Origin: RFXV01 sp038150465 | Lineage (GTDB): Bacteria; Bacteroidota; Bacteroidia; Flavobacteriales; Schleiferiaceae | Direction: 5' to 3' | Length of the DNA stretch: 16,564 nucleotides | NCBI GenBank assembly: GCA_038150465.1 | Contig: JAYOTP010000040.1 | Span: forward strand, 1 to 16,564 | Shown here: in pieces, positions 1-7,746 of the stretch | How positions within the stretch are numbered: position 1 is the stretch's first letter | How the letters are laid out: every line of letters begins with the position of its first letter | Program-made: the position numbers and the translations under genes | The notes under the pieces: generated by a model | Told to the model about the DNA's origin: nothing | The model's input: the letters and a program-made list of their open reading frames with translations, nothing else | The model's database searches: none

Positions 1-1296
1 GAAGATCGCATTCTGCTCAGCGATCTGTTTCTGCTGCTGATATTGTTCGCTCAAAAGCGCATTCTGCTTTGCCTTTTGTCGATTCGAGATGAGTGAGACT
101 GCCAAAAGGGAAAGGCTTATCAGCAATATGATCAAATAGACGCGGATTTGCTTATTCCTGTTTTCTCTAATGCTGTTCTCAACGCTCAATAGCTGAACTT
201 CTTCCTCTTGCAAACCACTTCTAAAGGATGCTTCCAGTTCGTGGATCTCTTCATCTGAGCGGATCCTATAAAGGCTGTCTTTGAGGGCTACTGAACGCTC
301 GAAATGAATCTGCGCCTTTTTCGTTTTTCCAAGTGCTATGAAGTAGTCTCCCTTGCATTTCTCCACCCTGGAAGCATGCTTGAACTCGTCTTTTCCCACG
401 TATTGTTCATCGAATTGATACACAAGTGGTTCTGCCTGCTCCAAGCGATCGGTCTGCAGGTAGAGTTCGATCAATTCCACAAGCAGTAAGTTGTAGCCCT
501 CCACGAAGTTGATCTTCTTTTTCAGTTGTAGGGCCTCCCTGTAAAACAACTCGGATCGGTCATACGCTCCATCTACAGAATAAATGCCCGCTAAGTTGGC
601 CTTCAGCGTACTCTCCAATGGTTTCAATCCATGCTCCAGAGCCATTTCCAGAGAAAGTTCATAAAAGAATCGCGCCGAATCCTTGTCATCGAGCCTCAAA
701 AAAATGAGGCCTAGATTGTTGTAATTTCTGGCTAAACGAACGCTGTCTCGGAGGCGAGAGTTGCCTCTTATGGCCCGCAATATGTACTTCTTTGCATTGC
801 CCAAATTGCCAAGGTCCTGCTGACAATTAGCCATGTTGTTGAACAACATGGGAATCACCATACTGTCATTTATCGCCCTGCTCAATTCAATGCCTTGTAT
901 GAGCACATCCGTTGCCTCTTTTGGCTTGCCCCAGCGATGCAGTGTGGCGCCGCGTGAATTCAAGACTGTACATCGCAATTCTGTACTATCCTCCGTAAAA
1001 TCCTGTGCTGCTGTAAAGTGCGCATAGGCTGAATCCAATTGACCTGTGTAATAGCAAAGCCGACCAAGGGTGAATTCGACTACGAAGTGAAGGCTGTCAC
1101 TCTCATTGTCCAAAAGATTCAAACACTTTCGGAGCAACACCTCTTTATCATCTGCCCGGTCCAATTTCAAGGATTTAGCCGAATCCAAAGTCTCTTGAAG
1201 GCTCATCTGAGCTGATAGCCGGGCCCCAAAGAACAGGAGGCCCAAGAGCAAGAGTCTTGGGAGAAAGAAATTGGCCAATGGGGTGATTTTCTTCAC
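1..1296 (-). CDS. Signal-peptide TPR protein with one membrane segment and start of a coiled coil; C-terminus cut by window edge
   Basis: The frame is open from a GTG at 1296 to the left edge (432 codons, no stop), so only the N-terminal part is seen. Residues 1-30 form a signal peptide: VKKI, then a Leu/Phe-rich core, then ARLSAQ. Residues about 33-370 are helical with TPR-like spacing (for example NNMANCQQDLGNLGNAKKYI and NNLGLIFLRLDDKDSARFFY). A transmembrane helix follows at about 386-404 (VYLIILLISLSLLAVSL), then a Gln/Glu-rich segment that begins a coiled coil. In Bacteroidota this layout (secreted TPRs, one membrane helix, coiled coil) usually ends in a histidine kinase or a LuxR-type DNA-binding domain in the cytoplasm; which one applies here lies outside the window. 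The GTG start was chosen because it gives a proper signal peptide; no upstream ATG does so. It lies 23 nt after the kinase gene. Confidence 0.85.
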   Translation of the reverse strand, partial: MKKITPLANFFLPRLLLLGLLFFGARLSAQMSLQETLDSAKSLKLDRADDKEVLLRKCLNLLDNESDSLHFVVEFTLGRLCYYTGQLDSAYAHFTAAQDFTEDSTELRCTVLNSRGATLHRWGKPKEATDVLIQGIELSRAINDSMVIPMLFNNMANCQQDLGNLGNAKKYILRAIRGNSRLRDSVRLARNYNNLGLIFLRLDDKDSARFFYELSLEMALEHGLKPLESTLKANLAGIYSVDGAYDRSELFYREALQLKKKINFVEGYNLLLVELIELYLQTDRLEQAEPLVYQFDEQYVGKDEFKHASRVEKCKGDYFIALGKTKKAQIHFERSVALKDSLYRIRSDEEIHELEASFRSGLQEEEVQLLSVENSIRENRNKQIRVYLIILLISLSLLAVSLISNRQKAKQNALLSEQYQQQKQIAEQNAIF

Positions 1297-1302
1297 AGCG
1301 TG

Positions 1303-1334
1303 CAAATGTAGTATTATTCTTATTTTTTTAACAA
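1303..1334 (-). promoter_or_regulatory. Candidate Bacteroidota promoter for the TPR gene
   Basis: On the minus strand TTG (1334-1332) is followed after 21 nt by TACATTTG (1310-1303), which matches the Bacteroidota -33/-7 pattern TTG-N(17-23)-TAnnTTTG. The element lies partly inside the 3' end of the kinase gene. A start site about 7 nt downstream would fall almost on the GTG at 1296, implying a leaderless or nearly leaderless message. The match is to a short consensus and could be chance. Confidence 0.4.
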
Positions 1335-2762
1335 GGTGATGTAAAAGCATGTGCCCTCTCCAATTCTGGAATCAAAGCGGATCTCGGCGGCGGATTGCTC
1401 AACGATCCTTTTCACCATGGCCAGTCCCAAGCCCATGCCCTTGGACTTGGTGGTAAAACGGGGTTCGAACAAGCGTTCTTTCTGTTCGTCCTCCATTCCG
1501 ATGCCGTTGTCGCATATGCTGATCTGAACGTTTTCGCCCTCTGCCCATGCCTTTACACTGATCTCTGGTTTGCGATCGCCAGGTATGGCCTGCACTGCAT
1601 TCTGCAGCAGATTGTTGAAGGCTCGGTTCCACTGGGCAGGATCGGCATGCACCCAAAGGGCCTCTTCCTCACAGCTTAGCGTAACTCCCTGCGCCTGAAA
1701 CAACTGCACACTTCCTCTGAGCACATGGAGCAGATCCACACGTTCGGCTTTCATATCTGGCAGCGAGGCAAAACGCGAAAAGGCTGAGGCGATCTCGGTC
1801 AGATGGTCGATCTGTTCCACCATGGAACGAGTGATCTCCTGCAACTCGGCTGGCTCGGTGGCCGAAGAACGGCGCTCGAGTTGCTGCAACTGCAGGCGCA
1901 TGGGGGTCAGTGGATTCTTGATCTCGTGGGCCACTTGCCGCGCCATATCCCGCCAGGCATGGTCCCTTTCGTTCCGCGCCAGATCCACGGCGCTTTGTTC
2001 CAAAGCCTCCAGCATGCGGTTGTACTCCTGTATCAGGGCACCGATCTCGTCGTCCCGCGACCAGCTGAGTGGTGTGTTCTTCCCGCTCAGGCGCGTAGAG
2101 CGAAGTTTGCGAGCCACCTCACTCAAACTCCCTGCAATGTATCTTGAGAGGATGTATGCCGCCAGAGCTGCAAGCGCGAGCAGTATGAGGTAGATCTCGG
2201 ACAAGGTGGTCAAAAAGAGCCGCAGAGCACCGATGGGATCGACTTCTTCAGGAAAGTACGGCAAGCTGATAAGCGCCACAGGATGTCCGCGTTCGTTGGT
2301 GATGTAGTCGAAGCTCGACAGATAGGCCGCTCCTTCTTCATTGGTGCTGCTGAGCAGATAGGACCCCTGGTTTTCCCCAACCTGTTGGAGAATGACCTCG
2401 CTCAAGGTGTCGGGCAATTGAAAATTCCGGACCAGTTCGGGGTCGGAAGAAATGAGCAAATGCCCGCTCAGACTGTAAATGTTCACCTCGAGCTTATGAA
2501 TGTCGGCCAGCTCACAGATCTTGTCGGAGAACAAAGACACCAGACTGTCCTGCACCGGAAATGCCTCCTCGTTCCGTATGAAGTAATCCACCGCCGCATT
2601 GACGGCGTATTCCTTTCGCTTCAGTCGCTCAAAATGGTACTGTTCGTTCTCCTTCTTGAAGTGGTAGAAGGTGATGGTCCCCGTGAGCAAAAAGGAAAGC
2701 AGCAGAAGCACCATCATGCTGCTGAAGATGCGCAGTCGAAGGGAATTCTTCTGTTGTATCAT
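1320..2762 (-). CDS. NtrY-like membrane sensor histidine kinase
   Basis: This is a 480-residue two-component sensor kinase, placed at the inner membrane. A first membrane helix lies at about 15-31, a periplasmic sensor region at about 36-180, a second helix at about 185-205, and a HAMP-like linker follows (ending DDEIGALIQEYNRML). The phospho-acceptor motif is VAHEIKNPLTPM with His279. The ATPase domain has the N box (FNNLLQNAVQA), DNGIGM, FEPRFTTK and the GMGLGL lid. HEIKNPLTP and this domain order resemble the NtrY group. An in-frame TTG at 2768 also exists, but ATG at 2762 is preferred. No response regulator gene is adjacent, so the partner is unknown; the periplasmic domain is not one I recognise. 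The gene is 84 nt after the prolyl oligopeptidase and 23 nt before the TPR gene. Confidence 0.93.
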   Translation of the reverse strand: MIQQKNSLRLRIFSSMMVLLLLSFLLTGTITFYHFKKENEQYHFERLKRKEYAVNAAVDYFIRNEEAFPVQDSLVSLFSDKICELADIHKLEVNIYSLSGHLLISSDPELVRNFQLPDTLSEVILQQVGENQGSYLLSSTNEEGAAYLSSFDYITNERGHPVALISLPYFPEEVDPIGALRLFLTTLSEIYLILLALAALAAYILSRYIAGSLSEVARKLRSTRLSGKNTPLSWSRDDEIGALIQEYNRMLEALEQSAVDLARNERDHAWRDMARQVAHEIKNPLTPMRLQLQQLERRSSATEPAELQEITRSMVEQIDHLTEIASAFSRFASLPDMKAERVDLLHVLRGSVQLFQAQGVTLSCEEEALWVHADPAQWNRAFNNLLQNAVQAIPGDRKPEISVKAWAEGENVQISICDNGIGMEDEQKERLFEPRFTTKSKGMGLGLAMVKRIVEQSAAEIRFDSRIGEGTCFYITLLKK

Positions 2763-2846
2763 CCGCAAGCGATCGTTAGCAGGCCGTGCATCGACACAGG
2801 CAAAGCTTGGCTTTTGGGGGCGGTCAAGAACTCCTGCGTTTAAGGA

Positions 2847-4982
2847 CTATTCAGCGGTTGCTTCGTCCCTCATGTTGTGAAGGGTGAAGGCCCATTTGTC
2901 AGCTTGTTCGTCGATGATCATTGAGGTGGGTTTTCCTGCTCCGTGGCCGGCATTGGTCTCGATACGGATCAGAACCGGCGCATCTCCGCTGTGGTATTCC
3001 TGCAGGCGGGCAGCAAACTTGAAACTGTGCGCAGGAACCACCCGATCGTCGTGATCTGCAGTCGTGACCATGGTGGCGGGATATTCCACCCCTTCCTCCA
3101 GTGCGTGGTAGGGCGAATAGGCCCTCAGGTATTCGAACATCTCTTTGGAATCATCAGACGTTCCATAATCATAAGCCCAGCCTGCACCAGCGGTGAAAGT
3201 GTGGTACCTCAGCATATCCAGAACGCCAACAGCCGGCAAAGCCACTTGAAAGAGATCGGGTCGCTGGGTCATGCAGGCCCCTACCAGCAGACCGCCGTTG
3301 CTTCCTCCGGCAATGGCCAGTTTTTCCTTCCGGGTGTACTGCTCTGAGATGAGGTATTCAGCAGCTGCAATGAAATCGTCAAATACATTCTGCTTGTTCA
3401 TCTGTGTACCTGCGCTGTGCCATTGCTCTCCGTATTCACCTCCGCCACGAAGGTTGGCCACGGCATAAATTCCGCCCTGCTCCATCCAAACGACATTCGA
3501 AATGGAGAAGCGTGGCGTCAGGCTGATGTTGAAACCTCCATAGCCATAGAGCAAGGCCGGATTGTTGCCATTGAGGTCCATTCCCTTCTTGTAGGAAATG
3601 ATCATCGGGATCTGGGTTCCGTCCTTGGAGGTGTAAAAGACCTGCTTCGATTCAAAGCCAGCAGGATCGAAGGCGATCTCTGGCGTTCTGTAGAGATCCG
3701 AACCACCCGTTACAGGATCGTATCGGTAAATGCTCCCCGGAGTCACGTAGTTGGCAAATGAGAAGTACAGGGTTTCATCGTCCCACTTGGAAGAAAAACC
3801 GCTGGCCGAACCTACGCCAGGGAGTTCCACTGTCCGCTCCAGTGTACCCGCAAGGTCGTACTGCTGAACCATGGATGTGGCGTCCTTCAGGTAGCTGCAA
3901 AAGATCTTGCCGCAACCCGTAGAGGCATTCAGAGGCATCTCGGTCTCTGCCACGAGTTCGCTCCAGTTGCTGCGATCGGGATCTGTGGCGTCCATTACCA
4001 TAATGCGGCTGTTCGGCGCCTCATAGTTGGTCTGCAGGTAGAAGGTGTTTCCCTCGCTGTGCACCACACCGTATTCATTCTCAAAGTCATCCACCACCTG
4101 AACAAGCGTTCTGGAATCATCGGCAAGGGACATCAAATAGAATTCATTCCCGGTGGTGGATATAGCGGCAGAGATCACCAACCATTGCTGATCGCGGGTG
4201 ACCGATCCGGAAACATATCTGCGGATGCGGTCGTCTCCTCCGAAAATGAGTTCATCTTCGGCCTGCTGTGTTCCCAGCCTGTGGAAATAGAGTTTGTGCT
4301 GCTGCGTCTTTCCGCTGAGTACACTTCCCTCTTCGGGTTTGTCGTAGCTCGAATAGAAAAAGCCCTCATTGCCCAGCCAGGAAAGACCAGAGAACTTCAC
4401 ATCCCGCAGCGTATCCTCTATGATGGCTCCGTCCTCTGTTCGCATCACGATGACTTTCCGCCAGTCGCTTCCGCCCTCAGAGATCTGATAGGCGATCATG
4501 CTTCCGTCTTCGGTAAAGCTCACCCCGGAAAGGGAGGTGGTGCCGTCTTCTGAAAAACCATTGGGGTCGAGGAAGATCTCCTCCGGACCATCGCCTTTCT
4601 TGCGGTAGAGCACATAGTGGTTCTGCATGCCGTCGTTGCGGTACCAATAACTGTAGTCGCCCTCTTCGAACGGCGCTCCGATCTTTTCATAGTTCCACAG
4701 TTCCTCCAGACGCGAACGGAGACCTTCGCGAACCGGGATCTCAGAAAGGTAGGCCGAGGTCACCTCATTTTCGGCCCTGACCCATTCAGCCGTCTCTTCC
4801 GAAAGATCGTCCTCGAGCCAGCGGTAGGGATCGTCCACACGGGTTCCAAAATATTCGTCATAGACATCGCCTTTGCGGGTCTCTGGATAGTTCATGGGCG
4901 TTTCAGCTTGGCTGTTCTGTTCCTGTTGGCCGCAGGATGCGGCGATCAAGGCAACTCCAAATGGAAGAAAGATTCTATTCAT
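2847..4982 (-). CDS. Prolyl oligopeptidase (peptidase family S9A), predicted lipoprotein
   Basis: This is a serine peptidase that cleaves short peptides after proline. At 711 residues it has the usual family length. The N-terminal part (about 30-400) would be the seven-bladed propeller that screens substrates by size. The alpha/beta-hydrolase domain follows with LLYGYGGFNISL and the triad Ser561 (GGSNGG), Asp646 (DHDDRVVP) and His680 (NAGHGAGKP). The frame can be extended to 5057, but ATG at 4982 is chosen because it gives a lipoprotein signal peptide (MNRIFLPFGVALIAASC) with Cys17 as the likely lipidation site. The longer start would bury that signal behind 25 polar residues. The product should be membrane-anchored, facing the periplasm or exported. 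The gene lies 71 nt after paaY and may be read from the same message or its own promoter; no good promoter match was seen. Confidence 0.95.
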   Translation of the reverse strand: MNRIFLPFGVALIAASCGQQEQNSQAETPMNYPETRKGDVYDEYFGTRVDDPYRWLEDDLSEETAEWVRAENEVTSAYLSEIPVREGLRSRLEELWNYEKIGAPFEEGDYSYWYRNDGMQNHYVLYRKKGDGPEEIFLDPNGFSEDGTTSLSGVSFTEDGSMIAYQISEGGSDWRKVIVMRTEDGAIIEDTLRDVKFSGLSWLGNEGFFYSSYDKPEEGSVLSGKTQQHKLYFHRLGTQQAEDELIFGGDDRIRRYVSGSVTRDQQWLVISAAISTTGNEFYLMSLADDSRTLVQVVDDFENEYGVVHSEGNTFYLQTNYEAPNSRIMVMDATDPDRSNWSELVAETEMPLNASTGCGKIFCSYLKDATSMVQQYDLAGTLERTVELPGVGSASGFSSKWDDETLYFSFANYVTPGSIYRYDPVTGGSDLYRTPEIAFDPAGFESKQVFYTSKDGTQIPMIISYKKGMDLNGNNPALLYGYGGFNISLTPRFSISNVVWMEQGGIYAVANLRGGGEYGEQWHSAGTQMNKQNVFDDFIAAAEYLISEQYTRKEKLAIAGGSNGGLLVGACMTQRPDLFQVALPAVGVLDMLRYHTFTAGAGWAYDYGTSDDSKEMFEYLRAYSPYHALEEGVEYPATMVTTADHDDRVVPAHSFKFAARLQEYHSGDAPVLIRIETNAGHGAGKPTSMIIDEQADKWAFTLHNMRDEATAE

Positions 4983-5053
4983 GACTCGGTGGTGTATGAT
5001 GGTTAAATGTAAAGTATGGTGTCTTGTTTTTTCTTCAGCAGATCGGTCGATAC

Positions 5054-5638
5054 TCACTTTGACCAGGGCAGGTAATCCGTTCGCTGCGTAGGTCGGTCGG
5101 GTTCCTCTTCCCTCAGGGGTTCACAAGGGACCAAGCCTTCATGGCTCTGGGCCGGCAGTTTCCGATACAATTCCGTACCCAGCGTCTTCCAGTCCACCAT
5201 CTTGTCTTCCACTTTCCGCAACACTTTCGCTGGGTTGCCAACGACCAGGCTTCGCTTAGGGATCTGCATTTCGCTGCGCACAAAACTCAGCGCGCCCACA
5301 ATGCTCTCTGCACCGACCTCGGCCTTGTCCATGATCACCGCATTCATGCCGATCAGGGCGTTGCGTCCGATCCGGGCACCGTGAATGATCGCTCCATGGC
5401 CGATGTGCGCCATCTCCTCCAGAACAACGGTCACGCCGGGAAACATGTGGACCACACAATTCTCCTGAATGTTCGCCCCGTCCCCCACTTCAATTCGGCC
5501 CCAGTCTCCACGGATGGCTGCCCCAGGCCCAACGTACACTTCCTTGCCAATGATGACATTGCCAATGACGCTCGCTTGCGGATGCACAAAGGCCGAATCG
5601 TGGACGACCGGACGGAAACCTTCGAAAGCGTAGATCAT
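5054..5638 (-). CDS. paaY: PaaY-type left-handed beta-helix protein (gamma-carbonic-anhydrase fold)
   Basis: This 194-residue protein is built from hexapeptide repeats (FVHPQASVIGNVIIGKEVYV and onward) of the gamma-carbonic-anhydrase type. The three metal-ligand histidines are present: His64 (CVVH), His81 (HIGH) and His86 (AIIHG). The C-terminal tail (ELYRKLPAQ, then PLREEEPDRPTQ) is typical of PaaY rather than of CaiE or YrdA. In other bacteria PaaY acts as a thioesterase that clears hydroxylated CoA adducts during phenylacetate breakdown; that activity is inferred here from family and neighbours. The frame can be read from 5689, but ATG at 5638 overlaps the paaJ stop codon as ATGA and starts directly at the family N-terminus (MIYAFEGFRP), so it is preferred. 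Confidence 0.9.
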   Translation of the reverse strand: MIYAFEGFRPVVHDSAFVHPQASVIGNVIIGKEVYVGPGAAIRGDWGRIEVGDGANIQENCVVHMFPGVTVVLEEMAHIGHGAIIHGARIGRNALIGMNAVIMDKAEVGAESIVGALSFVRSEMQIPKRSLVVGNPAKVLRKVEDKMVDWKTLGTELYRKLPAQSHEGLVPCEPLREEEPDRPTQRTDYLPWSK

Positions 5639-6849
5639 GCCTGCGGATTCTTCAGTACGACGGCATATCCCTGCCCCACTCCAATACACATGCTCACCAA
5701 GGCATAGTGACCACCCGAACGCCTCAGTTCTCGAGCCGCAGCCAATACGATGCGTGCACCGGACATTCCCAAGGGGTGTCCAATGGCGATGGCGCCTCCG
5801 TTCGGATTGATGCGCGGGTCGTCATCCTTCAGGCCCATCTGTCGGGTACATGCCAGAACCTGTGCGGCAAAGGCTTCGTTGAGTTCGATCACATCCATAT
5901 CCTTCAGGCCGAGCTGAGCGCGTTGGAGGGCCTTCTCGCTCGCATGTACCGGTCCGATCCCCATGATCCTGGGCTCTACACCGCTCACGCCAGAGGCAAC
6001 GATCTCCGCCAATGGTTCCAGGCCATTGGATTCGGCTGCCGCTTCAGATGCGATCAGCAGTGCAGCCGCACCGTCGTTGAGTCCGGAGGCATTTCCCGCC
6101 GTGACACTTCCATCCTTTCTGAAGGCCGGTTTAAGTCTGGCCAGCCCCTCGAGGCTGGATTGGGGTTTCATGAATTCGTCCCGATCGAAGATCAGGTCGT
6201 CTTGCTTTCTCCTGGGTATGCTGATCGGAACGATCTCCTCGGCCAGGATTCCCTTTTCCTGTGCAGCGGCAGCCTTCTTCTGGCTGTTGCAGGCGAACAG
6301 ATCCTGATCTTCCCGAGCTATCCCGAAACGCTCGACCAGGTTCTCGGCCGTTTCGCCCATGGCTTCTGTCCCATAGAGACGTTGCATCTCCGGGTTCACA
6401 AAACGCCAGCCAAAACTGGAGTCGTGCATCCGGGCATCCGTTCCGTAGGCCTTGCTCGCTTTGCTCATGACATAGGGCGCGCGGGTCATCTGCTCCACCC
6501 CACCAGCCAGAAAGAGATCCCCTTCGCCTGCCAGGATCGCTCTGCGCGACTGCGCCACAGCAGACATGCCCGAGGCACACAAGCGGTTGATCGTTTCTCC
6601 GGGGACCGACCACGGCAAACCAGCCAAGAGCGAAGCCATTCGGGCCACATTGCGGTTGTCTTCTCCGGCCTGATTGGCGCAGCCCATCAGCACATCATCG
6701 ATCTTCTTTGGGTCCAGTCCGGGATGTCGTTCCATCAGAGCCCGGAGCACATGCGCAGCCAGATCATCTGCTCGGACCGCCGACAGACTGCCTCCAAAGG
6801 CGCCCACACCAGTACGCACTCCATCGATCAGAAAAGCCTTTTGATTCAT
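5635..6849 (-). CDS. paaJ: 3-oxoadipyl-CoA/acyl-CoA thiolase of phenylacetate catabolism
   Basis: This 404-residue thiolase cleaves beta-ketoacyl-CoA with free CoA. The acylated cysteine is Cys91 (NRLCASGMSA), with His358 (GHPLGMSGAR) and Cys388 (MCIGVGQG) completing the active site. Motifs CANQAGEDNRNVARM, GWRFVNP and GVEPRIMGIGPV are those of the PaaJ/PcaF subgroup, which releases acetyl-CoA and succinyl-CoA from 3-oxoadipyl-CoA at the end of the phenylacetate or beta-ketoadipate route. Placement between paaI and paaY supports PaaJ. ATG at 6849 overlaps the paaI stop as ATGA; a slightly longer start at 6858 is less likely. A general beta-oxidation thiolase is the alternative but fits the motifs less well. 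Confidence 0.92.
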   Translation of the reverse strand: MNQKAFLIDGVRTGVGAFGGSLSAVRADDLAAHVLRALMERHPGLDPKKIDDVLMGCANQAGEDNRNVARMASLLAGLPWSVPGETINRLCASGMSAVAQSRRAILAGEGDLFLAGGVEQMTRAPYVMSKASKAYGTDARMHDSSFGWRFVNPEMQRLYGTEAMGETAENLVERFGIAREDQDLFACNSQKKAAAAQEKGILAEEIVPISIPRRKQDDLIFDRDEFMKPQSSLEGLARLKPAFRKDGSVTAGNASGLNDGAAALLIASEAAAESNGLEPLAEIVASGVSGVEPRIMGIGPVHASEKALQRAQLGLKDMDVIELNEAFAAQVLACTRQMGLKDDDPRINPNGGAIAIGHPLGMSGARIVLAAARELRRSGGHYALVSMCIGVGQGYAVVLKNPQA

Positions 6850-7256
6850 CGTTCCCATTTTTTATCCGTCCGAAATACATGTCCCCGAAACAACGCCACA
6901 CATTGCTGCTGCTCATTCAGGATCTCGATGTCATACACGCCTGTCCTCCGACCTGCTTTGCGCTCTGAAGATCTGGCGGTCAGCCATTCACCCGGCTGAA
7001 CGGCTCTCAGATGTGAAATACTCGTTTCCACACTCAGGGAATGCTGGCCATGTGTGTTGGCAGCGAAGGCCAGGGCACTGTCGGCCAATGAATAGCTCAC
7101 GCCCCCGTGCAGGATGTGAAAGCCATTGGTCATCTCCTCGCGCACCTGCATCCGCAGCACACAGTTTCCTTCGGAAACCTCCACCAACTCGATGCCCAAC
7201 CAACGGGAGAAGGCATCATTGCTGAGCATATGTTCGACTATCTGACGAGGGCTCAT
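6846..7256 (-). CDS. paaI: PaaI-type hotdog-fold acyl-CoA thioesterase
   Basis: This 136-residue cytoplasmic thioesterase has the hotdog fold. It carries the family core LHGGVSYSLADSALAFAANT, with Asp59 aligned to the catalytic Asp of PaaI, followed by VYDIEILNEQQQCVALFRG, which closely resembles the E. coli PaaI tail. PaaI hydrolyses ring-hydroxylated phenylacetyl-CoA and related dead-end thioesters, freeing trapped CoA. The ATG at 7256 overlaps the stop of the preceding gene as ATGA, and its own stop overlaps the start of paaJ in the same way, so it sits in the middle of a tightly coupled unit. Confidence 0.93.
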   Translation of the reverse strand: MSPRQIVEHMLSNDAFSRWLGIELVEVSEGNCVLRMQVREEMTNGFHILHGGVSYSLADSALAFAANTHGQHSLSVETSISHLRAVQPGEWLTARSSERKAGRRTGVYDIEILNEQQQCVALFRGHVFRTDKKWER

Positions 7257-7714
7257 TGCAGCTGTTCGGGTACAAATCTTTCAAAGGCAGACAACAGGAT
7301 GCGCAAAATCAGGGCCACATCTTCCCTATCGTCCATTTGACCTGCGTCCAGATCGGAGAAGAATTCCCAGATGCGCTGCAACTCCTGCAGCATGCGTGCG
7401 CTCTCTTCCTCAGCCTGCTCTTTTTTTTCGGCATTCTCGACCTGCTCCTCTATGCATTTCTGAAGCAGATCGGGCGCTACGGTATCGACACTCATCCCCA
7501 TCCGACGAAAAGACTCCTGAACCACCAGGGGAAGAAGGCTCAGCGCCTGATGCTCACGGGAAGGAAAGTCGTCTGCCAGATTCACCAAAAACCCAAACAG
7601 ATGCGGCTGTTCCTCGCTCCATTCCATGAGTTTCTGCATGCGCTGCTGCTCAGACATCTGCAGCATCCATTGCTGCACCTCGACCATGAGTGGGGAAAAG
7701 TCTGAGGGGATCAT
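7253..7714 (-). CDS. Uncharacterised acidic helical protein, first gene of the coupled paa unit
   Basis: This is a 153-residue protein from ATG at 7714 (a GTG at 7717 directly precedes it). I do not recognise a family. It has no signal peptide or membrane segment, is rich in Glu and Gln, and looks all-helical. It contains a charged, likely coiled-coil stretch around residues 93-115 (CIEEQVENAEKKEQAEEES) and a C-terminal helix rich in Leu and Phe. The stop codon overlaps the paaI start as ATGA, so it is probably translated with the paa genes. It begins 32 nt after the end of rseP. Codon use and length look like a real gene. A role in phenylacetyl-CoA catabolism is inferred from position only. 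Confidence 0.8.
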   Translation of the reverse strand: MIPSDFSPLMVEVQQWMLQMSEQQRMQKLMEWSEEQPHLFGFLVNLADDFPSREHQALSLLPLVVQESFRRMGMSVDTVAPDLLQKCIEEQVENAEKKEQAEEESARMLQELQRIWEFFSDLDAGQMDDREDVALILRILLSAFERFVPEQLQ

Positions 7715-7746
7715 CACCCTAAAAATAGTGCGGAAGAATCAGCCGA

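Noticed and set aside
2802..2814. Inverted repeat AAAGC-TTG-GCTTT between the prolyl oligopeptidase and kinase genes
   Set aside because: The stem is only 5 bp with a 3-nt loop and no T tract follows on either strand, so it does not support a terminator; it could be chance.
4983..5057. Longer N-terminus of the prolyl oligopeptidase from position 5057
   Set aside because: It adds 25 polar, His-rich residues before a lipoprotein signal and would overlap paaY; ATG at 4982 is better.
5707..6999. 430-codon open frame on the plus strand
   Set aside because: It lies antisense to paaJ and paaI, which have complete catalytic motifs and coupled starts. The long frame is a by-product of codon bias in the sense genes; its translation shows no domain or signal.
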